Source: an uncultured Bacillota bacterium (GTDB taxonomy: Bacteria > Bacillota_I > Bacilli_A > RFN20 > CAG-288). From it: a stretch of DNA of 64,000 bases. Of the stretch, positions 35,607 to 43,515 are shown piece by piece. Under the pieces are notes generated by a model that searched no databases, was not told the origin of the DNA, and worked only from the letters and a program-made list of their open reading frames with translations. Position numbers and translations under genes: made by a program. The stretch lies in assembly GCA_949282275.1 (NCBI GenBank), contig CASDOO010000006.1, positions 27,170 through 91,169 on the forward strand, written 5' to 3'. Each line of letters opens with the position of its first letter. Positions within the stretch are counted from its first letter, which is position 1.

Positions 35607-36422
35607 ATGAGCTCGACTGAAGTCCGGAAGAACAGCAAAGCCAAGGCGAATCTTGTCGCATTCTGGGAATGGTTCAAGTCTGCCGCTTGGCTCCAGGTCC
35701 TTTTGATCGTCGGTGTCGTCGTGGCCGTCGTCGTTTCCATTCCGTATATCATCCGTGCCATTCCGACGGAAAGCGACTCCCAGTTCTATGAAAGCCATCA
35801 GATTACCTATGACCGGCTGAATGAATATATCGATGGGGGCAACGCGGAGTGCCAGGGCGGTATCGGCAACACCCAAGGTGCCGTCACTGCCGATGGCGAC
35901 CTCGAGGGATTCGTCCTCTTCATCTACAAGGACAACTGCTCCAACTGCGACAGCATGGAGAGCTACATCGAATCCTGGTACAACACCTTCAACGAGAACT
36001 ACAACGCCAACCTCAAGTTCTACAGTCTCAACGTCGGCTGGGTCCCCGGTGACGAGGATGCCTCTTCCGAGAAGGAAGGAACGGATGTCAAGGCCTATGA
36101 CAACGATTACATCTCTCTCGATGAGCAGAATGCCCTGATTAATATCCTTGCTCCGGTCTACTATGACCTTCCCGACTATTATCACAACAGCAGCTTCTCC
36201 CAGACCAACGAGGAAAGCATCATCCAGGATGTCGTGACCGCCAAGACGACCATTCCGACGCCGATCGTCGCCCAGTACACGAGAGCGAAGGGAAGCACGG
36301 GTGCCTATGAGCCGACGAAGGTCTTCATCGGCCAGATGGGAAGCCTTGCCGTCAACAACAGGGACGATGTCTCGACGATGCTCCAGGACATCTACAACAT
36401 CACCCTCTACAGGGGTCAGTAA
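35607..36422 (+). CDS. Membrane-anchored thioredoxin-like CxxC protein
   Basis: A 271-residue protein with one N-terminal membrane segment (about 27-52, AAWLQVLLIVGVVVAVVVSI) and an extracellular domain. FVLFIYKDNCSNCDSMESYI places a Cys-x-x-Cys (Cys111, Cys114) after a beta strand, as in thioredoxin folds; a further Cys is at 82. It may act in extracytoplasmic redox or simply keep the fold. ATG at 35607 follows a perfect GGAGGTGA. Single-gene transcript with its own promoter and terminator. The fold is inferred. Confidence 0.6.
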   Translation: MSSTEVRKNSKAKANLVAFWEWFKSAAWLQVLLIVGVVVAVVVSIPYIIRAIPTESDSQFYESHQITYDRLNEYIDGGNAECQGGIGNTQGAVTADGDLEGFVLFIYKDNCSNCDSMESYIESWYNTFNENYNANLKFYSLNVGWVPGDEDASSEKEGTDVKAYDNDYISLDEQNALINILAPVYYDLPDYYHNSSFSQTNEESIIQDVVTAKTTIPTPIVAQYTRAKGSTGAYEPTKVFIGQMGSLAVNNRDDVSTMLQDIYNITLYRGQ

Positions 36423-36444
36423 TCGAAACGCATGAACGAAAAAC

Positions 36445-36470
36445 GCCGGTCCATTGGGCCGGCTTTTCTT
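36445..36470. terminator. Bidirectional terminator
   Basis: An 8-bp stem GCCGGTCC/GGGCCGGC (36445-36452 with 36456-36463, one G-U pair) has a T run after it on the plus strand and AAAAA before it. It can end both the CxxC gene and the opposing coaD operon. Confidence 0.85.
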
Positions 36471-36489
36471 GTTTCCAAGGATATTTGTC

Positions 36490-36978
36490 TCAGGAACGAT
36501 GCGCCTTTTCGAGCATCGCCTTGTAGACGGGCTGTGGGACGAGCTCCGAGATGTCGGCGCCTGCGGCGAACATTTCCCTGATGTTGCTGGAGGAGACGAA
36601 CGCCTGGACGCGATGGGACATGAGATAGACCATGTCGATCGAGGGCTCGATGTATTCGTTGACCTCGTGCATCTGGTATTCGGCTTCGTAGTCCGTCACG
36701 GCGCGAAGGCCGCGGATGAGGGCGATGGCTCCGAGCTCCTTTGCCTTGCGGACGACAAGGCCGTCGGTCATCGCCACCTCAAAGCCGTCATAGGCCTTGA
36801 ACGTCTCTCTGGCGAGCCGTACCCTCTCCTCGACGCTGAAGAGATAGGCGTTGGCCTTCTTGGGGTTGTTCGCGACCAGGATGATGACCTTGTCGAAGAT
36901 CTTCCTGGCCCTTAGGGCAACGTCGACATGGCCGACGGTAAGGGGATCGAAAGAACCGGGATAGCAGGCGATTTTCAT
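36490..36978 (-). CDS. coaD: Phosphopantetheine adenylyltransferase
   Basis: Fourth step of coenzyme A synthesis, forming dephospho-CoA from 4'-phosphopantetheine and ATP. The 162-residue length is standard. The nucleotidyl-transferase motif YPGSFDPLTVGHVDVALRA (the T/HxGH type) and IRGLRAVTDYEAEYQM are diagnostic, as is VSSSNIREM near the C terminus. It overlaps rsmD by ATGA; this pairing is very common in Bacillota. Confidence 0.97.
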   Translation of the reverse strand: MKIACYPGSFDPLTVGHVDVALRARKIFDKVIILVANNPKKANAYLFSVEERVRLARETFKAYDGFEVAMTDGLVVRKAKELGAIALIRGLRAVTDYEAEYQMHEVNEYIEPSIDMVYLMSHRVQAFVSSSNIREMFAAGADISELVPQPVYKAMLEKAHRS

Positions 36979-37523
36979 GCTTTTCCCTCCTTCCTGTAGA
37001 TGGCCACGTGCTTTTGGCCATAACGATATTCCTTCATGGAAAAACCGGGGATTTCGACATTGGGGTAATCCTGCTCGGAAACGATGATGGCATCCTCGTT
37101 GAGCCTATCGTTGTCGAGAAGATAGCGGATGATGTCGGCATCGATGGTGAAACGATAGGGCGGATCCAGGAAGACGAGATCGTAGCGGACGTCACGGCTC
37201 TTCTTGAGATAGAGGCGATAGTCGGTCAGGAAGAGCTCGTATTTGTCCTTGTCCTCCCCAAGGGAGAGGACGTTTTCGCGAAGTGTCTTGAAGGTGAGCC
37301 TGTCCCTATCGACGAAATAGCACTTTTTCGCGCCGCGGGAAAGGGCTTCGATTCCCATGGATCCGCTGCCTGCGAAAAGATCCAGGACGATGGCGTTGAC
37401 GCTCTTGTCCTTGATGGCGGAAAAGATGGCTTGGCGGACCTTGTCCATCGTCGGCCTTGTGTTTTTGCTTTGCGGGACTTTCAGGAAGAGCCCCTTGTGT
37501 TTGCCTGCGCCGATACGAATCAT
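36975..37523 (-). CDS. rsmD: 16S rRNA (guanine966-N2) methyltransferase
   Basis: Methylates G966 of 16S rRNA. The 182-residue protein has the SAM-binding motif VLDLFAGSGSMGIEALSRGA and the catalytic FLDPPY (N-6 amino methyltransferase type). The start RIGAGKHKG and RPTMDKVRQAIF are family hallmarks. It overlaps ylbF upstream and coaD downstream, each by four bases. Confidence 0.96.
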   Translation of the reverse strand: MIRIGAGKHKGLFLKVPQSKNTRPTMDKVRQAIFSAIKDKSVNAIVLDLFAGSGSMGIEALSRGAKKCYFVDRDRLTFKTLRENVLSLGEDKDKYELFLTDYRLYLKKSRDVRYDLVFLDPPYRFTIDADIIRYLLDNDRLNEDAIIVSEQDYPNVEIPGFSMKEYRYGQKHVAIYRKEGKA

Positions 37524-37846
37524 CTTATGATCTCCGAGATGTTTTCCGTCAGATGGTTTAGTAGTCTCCTTAGTCTTTGATAAATGTCATTGTATGCCTT
37601 GACGATATCGTAGGATTGGATTTGGTCGTCTTTCGCCTTGGCTTCCTTCAGGATTTCCCGTTTTCTTTCTTCGTCTGTCACTTGGGAGGACTTCAGATAG
37701 AGGGCATCCCTTTCCTCGGCCAGGAGGCGGATGTCGTCGTTCCTGTCGATTTCCTTGGAGAGTTTCTTTAGCCGGACATAGATGTCCGAGGAGCGTATCG
37801 CGTCCTTGAGGTCTTCCTCTTTTTCGATGAATTGCTTGCTGTCCAT
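37520..37846 (-). CDS. ylbF: YlbF/YmcA-family protein
   Basis: A 108-residue alpha-helical protein of the YlbF/YmcA family, which in Bacillus subtilis helps control RNase Y and hence competence, sporulation and biofilm mRNA levels. The pattern FIEKEEDLKDAIRSSDIY, then LSKEIDRNDDIRLLAEERDA, fits. No Shine-Dalgarno precedes the ATG; TATAAT on the minus strand ends six bases before it, so the mRNA is probably leaderless. First gene of the ylbF-rsmD-coaD operon, as in Bacillus. Confidence 0.8.
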   Translation of the reverse strand: MDSKQFIEKEEDLKDAIRSSDIYVRLKKLSKEIDRNDDIRLLAEERDALYLKSSQVTDEERKREILKEAKAKDDQIQSYDIVKAYNDIYQRLRRLLNHLTENISEIIR

Positions 37847-37852
37847 GTCATG

Positions 37853-37863
37853 ATTATATATCA
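37853..37863 (-). promoter_or_regulatory. -10 element giving a leaderless ylbF operon mRNA
   Basis: The minus strand reads TGATATATAAT. It can be taken as TATAAT six bases from the ATG at 37846, or as extended TGA-TATATA eight bases from it. No clear -35 box. Confidence 0.45.
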
Positions 37864-37889
37864 TACGCAGGCAGCATCGTGTGCAAAGA

Positions 37890-37898
37890 TGCTAGAAT
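37890..37898 (+). promoter_or_regulatory. Extended -10 giving a leaderless def mRNA
   Basis: TGC-TAGAAT ends eight bases before the ATG at 37907. There is no ribosome site between them. It is divergent from and within 40 bp of the ylbF -10 box. Confidence 0.5.
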
Positions 37899-37906
37899 AG
37901 AGACCT

Positions 37907-38452
37907 ATGAAAAAATTCAAAATCCATACGGACAAGGAAAAGCTTCTCCATGAGAAGTGTCGGGAGGTGGCATTGCCTCTTGACGAAGAAAAAAGGCAGA
38001 CCATCCTCGACATGGTCGAATACCTCAAGCTCTCGCAGGACGACGAATACGCCAAGGCCAACAAGATCCGTCCTGGCGTCGGGCTTGCCGCGCCGCAGAT
38101 CGGTGTCCCGGAACGTTTCTATGCCGTCTATCTTGTCGACAAGGAAAAGACCTACGAGTATGGGCTTGTCAACCCGAAGATCCTTTCCACGTCCGTCAAG
38201 AAGGCCTATCTGGAAGGCGGAGAGGGATGCCTTTCCGTTCCCGAGGATGTCATGGGGCATGTCTATCGCTATTTCCGCATCACCATCCAGGCCTATGATG
38301 CCGTCAGCCAGCAGAACGTGACGCTCAAGCTTGTCGGCTATCCGGCCATTGTCTTCCAGCACGAATACGATCATCTCGACGGCATTCTCTACTACGACCG
38401 GATCAATCGCGACGATCCCTTCAAGAAGGATCCCGAGGCTGTCGCCATTTAG
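37907..38452 (+). CDS. def: Peptide deformylase
   Basis: Removes the formyl group from nascent proteins. The 181-residue metalloenzyme has all three motifs: GVGLAAPQIG, EGCLSVPE (metal Cys) and QHEYDHLDG (metal His pair and catalytic Glu). The insertions fit the type 2 Gram-positive enzymes. The start lacks a Shine-Dalgarno and matches a leaderless arrangement. It stands alone, followed by the RNase J promoter. Confidence 0.97.
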   Translation: MKKFKIHTDKEKLLHEKCREVALPLDEEKRQTILDMVEYLKLSQDDEYAKANKIRPGVGLAAPQIGVPERFYAVYLVDKEKTYEYGLVNPKILSTSVKKAYLEGGEGCLSVPEDVMGHVYRYFRITIQAYDAVSQQNVTLKLVGYPAIVFQHEYDHLDGILYYDRINRDDPFKKDPEAVAI

Positions 38453-38490
38453 TTTTCCTTTGTCCTGTTAGCGGTTTCTTTGACCTTTTC

Positions 38491-38520
38491 TTGTAATTTA
38501 ATACGCATACTAATTACAAT
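38491..38520 (+). promoter_or_regulatory. RNase J promoter with palindrome TTGTAATT-N13-AATTACAA
   Basis: TTGTAA (38491-38496) and TACAAT (38515-38520) are 18 bases apart. The two boxes are nearly the two arms of an 8-bp inverted repeat with a 13-base spacer (38491-38498, 38512-38519), so a dimeric repressor could cover both. The leader to the ATG at 38589 is about 60 bases and has GAGGAG. Confidence 0.5.
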
Positions 38521-38588
38521 AACAGCAACCTGAGTTTTCCGTTTGCGGAAATATTGATTTTGATTTCATACGAGGAGATAACGAATTT

Positions 38589-40304
38589 ATGTCTGAATCC
38601 AAAAGCCTATTGAGTTCCCCTGTGCAGATTTATGCCCTCGGTGGTCTTGGCGAGGTCGGAAAGAACCTCTACTGCATCGAGAACGACAGCTCCATCCTCA
38701 TCATCGACTGCGGCGTCATGTTCCCTGAGGACAGCATGCCCGGCATTGACTACATCATCCCGGACTTCACCCACCTCAAGGAAAATGCCAGCAAGATCAA
38801 GGCCATGATCATCACCCACGGCCACGAGGACCATATCGGCGGCATTCCCTTCCTTCTTCAGTCCGTCGATGTTCCCGTCATCTATGCCCCAAAGATTGCC
38901 TGCGCCCTTATCCGCCACAAGCTCGAGGACAATCGCATCCGCACCAACACCAAGCTCATTCAGTACGACGAGGACACGATCGTCAAGGCCGGTGACTTCA
39001 AGGTCGAGTTCTACCACGTCACCCACTCCATCCCCGATTCCTTCGGCCTTTTCATCCACACGCCTCAGGGCACCATCATGGAAACAGGCGACTTCAAGAT
39101 CGACCTGACGCCTGTCGATGCCGACTTCAACCTCTCTAAGCTGACGCGCTTTGGCGATGAGGGAATCGATCTTCTGATGGCCGATTCCACCAATGCCGAG
39201 AAAGAGGGCTATACCTCTTCCGAGAGAACGGTCATCAAGGGCATTGCCGATGTCTTCTCCGAGGCAAGCGGCAGGCTCATTATCTCCACCTTCTCCTCAA
39301 ACATATCCCGTATCCAGCAAATCATCGAGACGGCCATCCGCTTCAAGAGGAAGATCGTCATCTTCGGCCGCTCCATGATGTCCAACGTCGAAGCCGCCAG
39401 GGAATACGGCTATATCAAGGTTCCCGACGAATCCCTTGCCGATCCGGAGGACCTCAAGCACCTTTCCCCGGACCAGGTCTGCATCCTCTGCACCGGAACG
39501 CAGGGTGAGCCGATGGCCGTCCTTGCCAGGATTGCCAGGGGAGACCACCGCGACATCCATGTCCTTCCTGGCGATACGATCGTCTTCTCCTCTTCCGTCA
39601 TTCCCGGAAACACGGCTTCCATCAACCGCGTCATCAACCAGCTTACCCGTCTTGGCGCGACGGTCGTCACCAATTCCGTCCTGACCAATCTCCACGCTTC
39701 CGGCCATGCCTCGAAGCAGGAAATGCGTCTCCTCCAGAAACTCGCCCGGCCCAAGTATTTCATGCCGGTCCATGGCGAGTATCGCATGCTCAAGCTCCAT
39801 GCCGACATTGCCTGCGAGTGCGGCATGAACAAGGACCACACCTTCGTCTGCGAGAACGGCGATGTCCTGATCCTTCTCAATCACCAGGTCATTCCTGGCG
39901 GACAGGTCCCTGCCGATGCCATCTACATCGACGGAAAGTCCCCTGTCTCCATTTCCACCTCCGTCCTGCGCGATCGTTCCACCCTTATCGCGGAAGGAAT
40001 GGTCGGCGTCTATCTGATGATTGACCCGAAGGCGAACCGTCTTGTCTCCGCGCCTGTCGTCGAAAGCAAGGGATTCATTTCCTCCAACAAGAGGGGATTG
40101 CAGAAAAAGGCGTCCGAAGTCATCGGACTGGAGATCCAAAGGCTCATGAACTCCGGCAAGAAGGTCACCTATGCCGACATCAAGCAGACGGTCCGCACCA
40201 TCACGTCCCATTTCCTCTATCGTGAAGCGCATCGCACGCCGATGGTCATTCCCGTCATCCTCACCTATTCCCCGGAGTCGAACGGAAAGGAAATCGTTCG
40301 ATGA
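38589..40304 (+). CDS. rnj: Ribonuclease J
   Basis: Beta-CASP metallo-lactamase RNase with endo- and 5'-exonuclease activity in RNA maturation and decay. The 571 residues include the metal site ITHGHEDHIGGIPFLL, the GDFKIDLTP strand, ADSTNAEKEGYT and the beta-CASP GTQGEPMAVLARIA. The C-terminal part ends in TYSPESNGKEIVR. GAGGAG lies at the usual distance from the ATG. Whether it is J1 or J2 cannot be told without a tree. Its stop overlaps maf by four bases. Confidence 0.95.
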   Translation: MSESKSLLSSPVQIYALGGLGEVGKNLYCIENDSSILIIDCGVMFPEDSMPGIDYIIPDFTHLKENASKIKAMIITHGHEDHIGGIPFLLQSVDVPVIYAPKIACALIRHKLEDNRIRTNTKLIQYDEDTIVKAGDFKVEFYHVTHSIPDSFGLFIHTPQGTIMETGDFKIDLTPVDADFNLSKLTRFGDEGIDLLMADSTNAEKEGYTSSERTVIKGIADVFSEASGRLIISTFSSNISRIQQIIETAIRFKRKIVIFGRSMMSNVEAAREYGYIKVPDESLADPEDLKHLSPDQVCILCTGTQGEPMAVLARIARGDHRDIHVLPGDTIVFSSSVIPGNTASINRVINQLTRLGATVVTNSVLTNLHASGHASKQEMRLLQKLARPKYFMPVHGEYRMLKLHADIACECGMNKDHTFVCENGDVLILLNHQVIPGGQVPADAIYIDGKSPVSISTSVLRDRSTLIAEGMVGVYLMIDPKANRLVSAPVVESKGFISSNKRGLQKKASEVIGLEIQRLMNSGKKVTYADIKQTVRTITSHFLYREAHRTPMVIPVILTYSPESNGKEIVR

Positions 40305-40867
40305 TCATCCTTGCCAGCCAATCTCCCAGAAGGAAGGAGCTTCTCGCAAGAATCCTGAAAGGCAAGCCCTTCCTTGCCATCCGAAGCGACTTCGACGAAC
40401 GAACGATCAGGGAAAAGGATTGCGCAAAGCTTGTCCTTCTTGAAGCCAAGGGAAAGGCAAAGGATCTCTCCACGAAAAGAAAGGGCGATTTCGTCATCGG
40501 GGCCGACACGATGGTCGTCTTTAAAGGCGAACAGCTGGGAAAGCCAAAGGACAAGAGTGAAGCAATCATGATGCTTGAGGCACTCCAGGCCCATGAACAT
40601 ACGGTATTGACCGGCTATGTCATCGCCAAGGACGGCGAGATCTTGAAGGAAGACATCGTTTCTTCCGTTGTCTATATCGAACCGATGGATGATCGCGTCA
40701 TTTGGAAGTATGTTTATACCGGAAGTCCGCTCGACAAGGCCGGAGGCTATGGCATTCAGGATGCCGACTATATCCACGCCGAGCTCCGGGAGGGCTATAT
40801 GGAAAACGTCATGGGCCTTCCCATCCGCGAGATCGAAAGGGATCTTCGGGAACTGAAGGCCCTGTGA
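40301..40867 (+). CDS. maf: Maf-type nucleotide pyrophosphatase
   Basis: Hydrolyses non-canonical or pyrimidine nucleoside triphosphates; Maf homologues affect septum formation in Bacillus. The 188-residue protein starts MIILASQSPRRKELL, with IGADTMVVF, LGKPKD and the C-terminal GGYGIQDADYIH, all family hallmarks. It overlaps the RNase J stop by ATGA and is followed by a terminator. Confidence 0.94.
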   Translation: MIILASQSPRRKELLARILKGKPFLAIRSDFDERTIREKDCAKLVLLEAKGKAKDLSTKRKGDFVIGADTMVVFKGEQLGKPKDKSEAIMMLEALQAHEHTVLTGYVIAKDGEILKEDIVSSVVYIEPMDDRVIWKYVYTGSPLDKAGGYGIQDADYIHAELREGYMENVMGLPIREIERDLRELKAL

Positions 40868-40871
40868 ACCA

Positions 40872-40900
40872 AAAAGCAGCCCACTCAAAGGGCTGCTTTT
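40872..40900. terminator. Terminator after maf
   Basis: Perfect 11-bp stem AAAAGCAGCCC (40872-40882) with GGGCTGCTTTT (40890-40900), seven-base loop. The A/T ends allow use in both directions, so it may also serve the small minus-strand gene at 40947. Confidence 0.9.
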
Positions 40901-40946
40901 CATTTGGAAGGATAGGGAAAAGACCTTGGGTCGATCCCTCTGAAGC

Positions 40947-41039
40947 CTAAAGCGCGAAAATCACGACGGCGGCAACGGCGGCAGCGATGACGAGAAGGAT
41001 AATCGTGGACCAAATGGCAAACTTTGTTCTCTTTAACAT
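40947..41039 (-). CDS. 30-residue single-helix membrane peptide
   Basis: A small frame on the minus strand starting MLKRTKFAIWSTIILLVIAA and ending VVIFAL. It is a basic start followed by one membrane helix. GGAGAGG lies nine bases upstream of the ATG, a good ribosome site. It follows the EIIB-like gene by 49 bases and ends near the maf terminator. A weak promoter (TTGTAA, 17 bases, TAAAAT) at 41059-41087 would cut into the ribosome site, so it may be read from the upstream operon. Function unknown; could be a regulatory peptide. Confidence 0.5.
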   Translation of the reverse strand: MLKRTKFAIWSTIILLVIAAAVAAVVIFAL

Positions 41040-41088
41040 TTTTCTTAGCCTCTCCGCTATTTTAGTCGATGACTGCGGATTTTACAAT

Positions 41089-41460
41089 CTATTTCGCCTT
41101 TCCGACATTCTCCTCGAGGAGCTTCTTGAATTGCTCGCTCTTGGTGCCGATGACGAAGACGATTTTCTTGTCCATGAACATGACCGAATCCAGGGTGGCG
41201 GTAATCTCGTCCTTGTGGACCTTGAGCGGTTCCCGGACGCTGACGATGACCCGGGAACCCCTTTGGGTGATCTCGACGATGTTGTCCCTGCCTCCGAACT
41301 TGTCGGAGAGTTCCTTGGCCGAGGTCTTGACCTTCTCCTCGACGATCTGGTCCTGTTTCTTCCGGACGAGGTGTCGGACCAGGATGGCGATGCCCAAGGC
41401 AATCAGCAAGGCGCCCAGTATCGAAAAGACAACGATCAGTGCGATGACGTAGGGTTCCAT
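41089..41460 (-). CDS. Membrane-anchored EIIB-like protein lacking the active Cys
   Basis: A 123-residue protein: an N-terminal membrane helix (about 5-30, VIALIVVFSILGALLIALGI), a basic/charged linker, then a domain like the glucose-type PTS EIIB (KFGGRDNIVEITQRGSRVIV, then VIGTKSEQFKKLLEE). In true EIIB the strand after GG-x-NI carries the phosphorylated Cys before TRLR; here the site reads ITQRGSR and the protein has no Cys. So it cannot carry phosphate in the usual way and may be a sensor or scaffold. It is three bases after the NAD kinase gene. Confidence 0.65.
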   Translation of the reverse strand: MEPYVIALIVVFSILGALLIALGIAILVRHLVRKKQDQIVEEKVKTSAKELSDKFGGRDNIVEITQRGSRVIVSVREPLKVHKDEITATLDSVMFMDKKIVFVIGTKSEQFKKLLEENVGKAK

Positions 41461-41463
41461 TTT

Positions 41464-42243
41464 CTATTCCTCCTCTATTCCGGAAACGGATCTTAGGATT
41501 CTCTTTAAATTGTCGCATGGTCGGAAATGGATGAGTCGAAGCGGGTTGCTCTTTTTGAGGGAAACCTGGAAAGTCTCGGAAATCTCGTCCGTCTTCTTCA
41601 TGCCGTCCAGATGGAGGGAAGCCTTTCCCCGGACTTCGATCTCGAGGACGTCCTCGGCGGAAAGGACGGCCTTTTCGATAGGGTTGAGATAGAGCCTGTT
41701 CCTCACTGGGGCGATAAGGGCGAATTGGTAGATGTCCTTGGCAGTGAGGATCGCGGGGGCATCCAGGCTTCCAAGGTATGCCGTCGAGGAAGCCGGCGTT
41801 CCGATAACGATGCCGCTTGCCTTTGCGGAGCTAAGAAGGCGGCCGTTGAGGTAGAGGGTCAGGTCGATTGTTTTTTCCGCCTGCACGACGATGTCGCTGA
41901 CGGCAAGGCTCTCGCTTCTTTGGGAGACATAGGCAAGATGGGGAAGTTCCTCGAAGGTTGGGTCCTTTTCGAGGATGTCGTCAAGGAAGGCATCCAACTC
42001 ATGGATGGCATAGTCGGAGAAAAAGCCGAGATGGCCCGTGTTGATAAGAAGGTAGTTTCCCTTTCCGCCATGCTCGTCGATGGCGCGAAGAAAGGAGCCG
42101 TCCCCGCCCAGGACAAGGACAAGGTCCGGGTTCTCTTCGTCAAGCGAGAAGCCATGGTCCAGAAGGGTCTGGCAAAGCCTGTCCAGGAGGGAAACGTCTT
42201 TCAGCCGATAATAGGAAACAATCGCGAACGAGCAAGGTTCCAT
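41464..42243 (-). CDS. nadK: NAD kinase
   Basis: Phosphorylates NAD to NADP. The 259-residue protein has the GGDGSFLRAI motif, NTGHLGFFSDY and GTPASSTAYLGSLDAP with the conserved substrate loop. In most NadK the last loop reads TPTGSTAY; here TPASSTAY. No ribosome site precedes ATG 42243; TACAAT lies about 33 bases upstream on the minus strand. Probably co-transcribed with the EIIB-like gene. Confidence 0.92.
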   Translation of the reverse strand: MEPCSFAIVSYYRLKDVSLLDRLCQTLLDHGFSLDEENPDLVLVLGGDGSFLRAIDEHGGKGNYLLINTGHLGFFSDYAIHELDAFLDDILEKDPTFEELPHLAYVSQRSESLAVSDIVVQAEKTIDLTLYLNGRLLSSAKASGIVIGTPASSTAYLGSLDAPAILTAKDIYQFALIAPVRNRLYLNPIEKAVLSAEDVLEIEVRGKASLHLDGMKKTDEISETFQVSLKKSNPLRLIHFRPCDNLKRILRSVSGIEEE

Positions 42244-42310
42244 GGGCTTTTTTGTCTTTCTATTTTCCGCATCCTATTGTATCATAGTTACCATAAAGGA
42301 GATTTCAATA

Positions 42311-42895
42311 ATGGCCAGCAACAATATTGAAATTGAAGCGAAGGTACTTCTGAAGAAGGAAGACTACGTCAAGATCGTCAATGCCCTGAAGCTTAGCGGC
42401 AATGTCGTTAGCCAGACGAATTACTATCTGGATTCCGCAGACCGGATCCTCAAGTCCTATGGCATGATACTTCGTATCCGCGAGGTGAAGAACCAGTTCA
42501 CCCTGACACTGAAGGCCCCCATGGCGGAAGGCCTCCTGGAGAAGAACCAGGTCCTCAACGGCGAGGATGCCAAGTGCCTCATCAATGAGAACATCTTCCC
42601 CGAGGGCGACATCAAGGACTTCCTGGGCATTCTGCACATCTCCGTCGACAGCCTGAAGATCCTTGCCCAGCTCACGACCGAGAGAGAGGAATGCAGCTTC
42701 CGGGATACCATCATCGATGTTTCCAAGAACACCTATTCCGGACAGGTCGACTATGAGCTCGAGTGCGATTCCGATTCCGCCCTCAAGTCCCAGGAGACGC
42801 TCCGCCTGCTCTGCGAGGCAAACGAGATTCCCTTCGTCCTCAACACCCTTTCCAAGGAGACCAGGGCCATCAACGCCGCCATCGGCTCCAAGTAG
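42311..42895 (+). CDS. CYTH-domain protein (YjbK-like)
   Basis: A 194-residue CYTH/triphosphate-tunnel protein. The N-terminal ExExK motif is EIEAK, followed by the charged strands of the tunnel (YYLDSADRILKSYGMILRIR). Members hydrolyse triphosphates or bind phosphate compounds; in Bacillota the YjbK type often sits near nadK and relA-like genes, as here. ATG 42311 follows AAAGGAG; a longer frame from 42242 crosses the divergent promoter. Terminator follows. Confidence 0.85.
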   Translation: MASNNIEIEAKVLLKKEDYVKIVNALKLSGNVVSQTNYYLDSADRILKSYGMILRIREVKNQFTLTLKAPMAEGLLEKNQVLNGEDAKCLINENIFPEGDIKDFLGILHISVDSLKILAQLTTEREECSFRDTIIDVSKNTYSGQVDYELECDSDSALKSQETLRLLCEANEIPFVLNTLSKETRAINAAIGSK

Positions 42896-42925
42896 ATTGC
42901 TTGTTCACGTCGAATATAGATTCAC

Positions 42926-42950
42926 GGCCACTCGATAGGGTGGCCATTTT
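42926..42950 (+). terminator. Terminator of the CYTH gene
   Basis: GGCCACTC (42926-42933) pairs with GGGTGGCC (42938-42945) around a 4-base loop, followed by ATTTT. Confidence 0.75.
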
Positions 42951-43066
42951 GATTGCCGAGACAATAAATGCAAAAACCTTCTACAGCGGCATGGGATGGT
43001 TGGATGGAAAAAAGGGATGGAAGAAAGTCATTTAAGAACCTTTCCGGCCCGGAAATCCTTTTTGCA

Positions 43067-43097
43067 TTGAAAAAGGCATGACGATCTGCCATGCCTT
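43067..43097 (-). terminator. Terminator of the pgsA-spx unit
   Basis: On the minus strand AAGGCATG (43090-43097) pairs with CATGCCTT (43073-43080), followed by TTTC. It lies eight bases past the spx stop. Confidence 0.75.
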
Positions 43098-43104
43098 GTT
43101 TTCC

Positions 43105-43515
43105 TTAGAATCGATGGTCGCAATCGGCGATGGGACAATCCTCGCATGCCTGACGGGCGACTTTCTTTGCCCTTTCGAAGATTTCGATCTCGTCCTGATT
43201 GTAGCCGACCTGGATTTTGGAATCGTCGACGATGATCGGCCTTTTCAGGACGGTCGGGTTCTTGCGGACGAAGTCCAGGAGTTCCTTGACGGACATGGAG
43301 TCGACGTCCACGTTCTGCTCCTTGATGATCTTGCTCCTCTTGGAGATGATGTCGTCGGTCCCGTCCAGGGACTTCATGAGCATGTCCTTGAGTTCCTCTT
43401 CGGTGATCTCGTGCTTGAGGATGTTGATTTCCTCGAAGGGGATCTTCTGTTCCTCGAACCACGCCTTGACCTTGCGACAGCTCGAGCAGCTGGGCGAGAG
43501 ATATATCTTTATCAT
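43105..43515 (-). CDS. spx: Spx-family redox-sensing regulator
   Basis: ArsC-fold regulator that binds the RNA polymerase alpha subunit under thiol stress. The 136-residue protein has the redox switch CSSC (residues 10-13) in KIYLSPSCSSCRKVKAWF and the RPI motif in LKRPIIVDDSKIQVGYNQDE. It ends with extra cysteines (CEDCPIADCDHRF), slightly unusual. The ATG at 43515 follows AAGGAGGAAGG. It overlaps the phosphatidyltransferase gene by ATGA. Confidence 0.92.
   Translation of the reverse strand: MIKIYLSPSCSSCRKVKAWFEEQKIPFEEINILKHEITEEELKDMLMKSLDGTDDIISKRSKIIKEQNVDVDSMSVKELLDFVRKNPTVLKRPIIVDDSKIQVGYNQDEIEIFERAKKVARQACEDCPIADCDHRF

Noticed and set aside
42968..43081. 37-residue plus-strand frame after the CYTH terminator
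   Set aside because: No ribosome site, overlaps the spx terminator, and composition is not protein-like.
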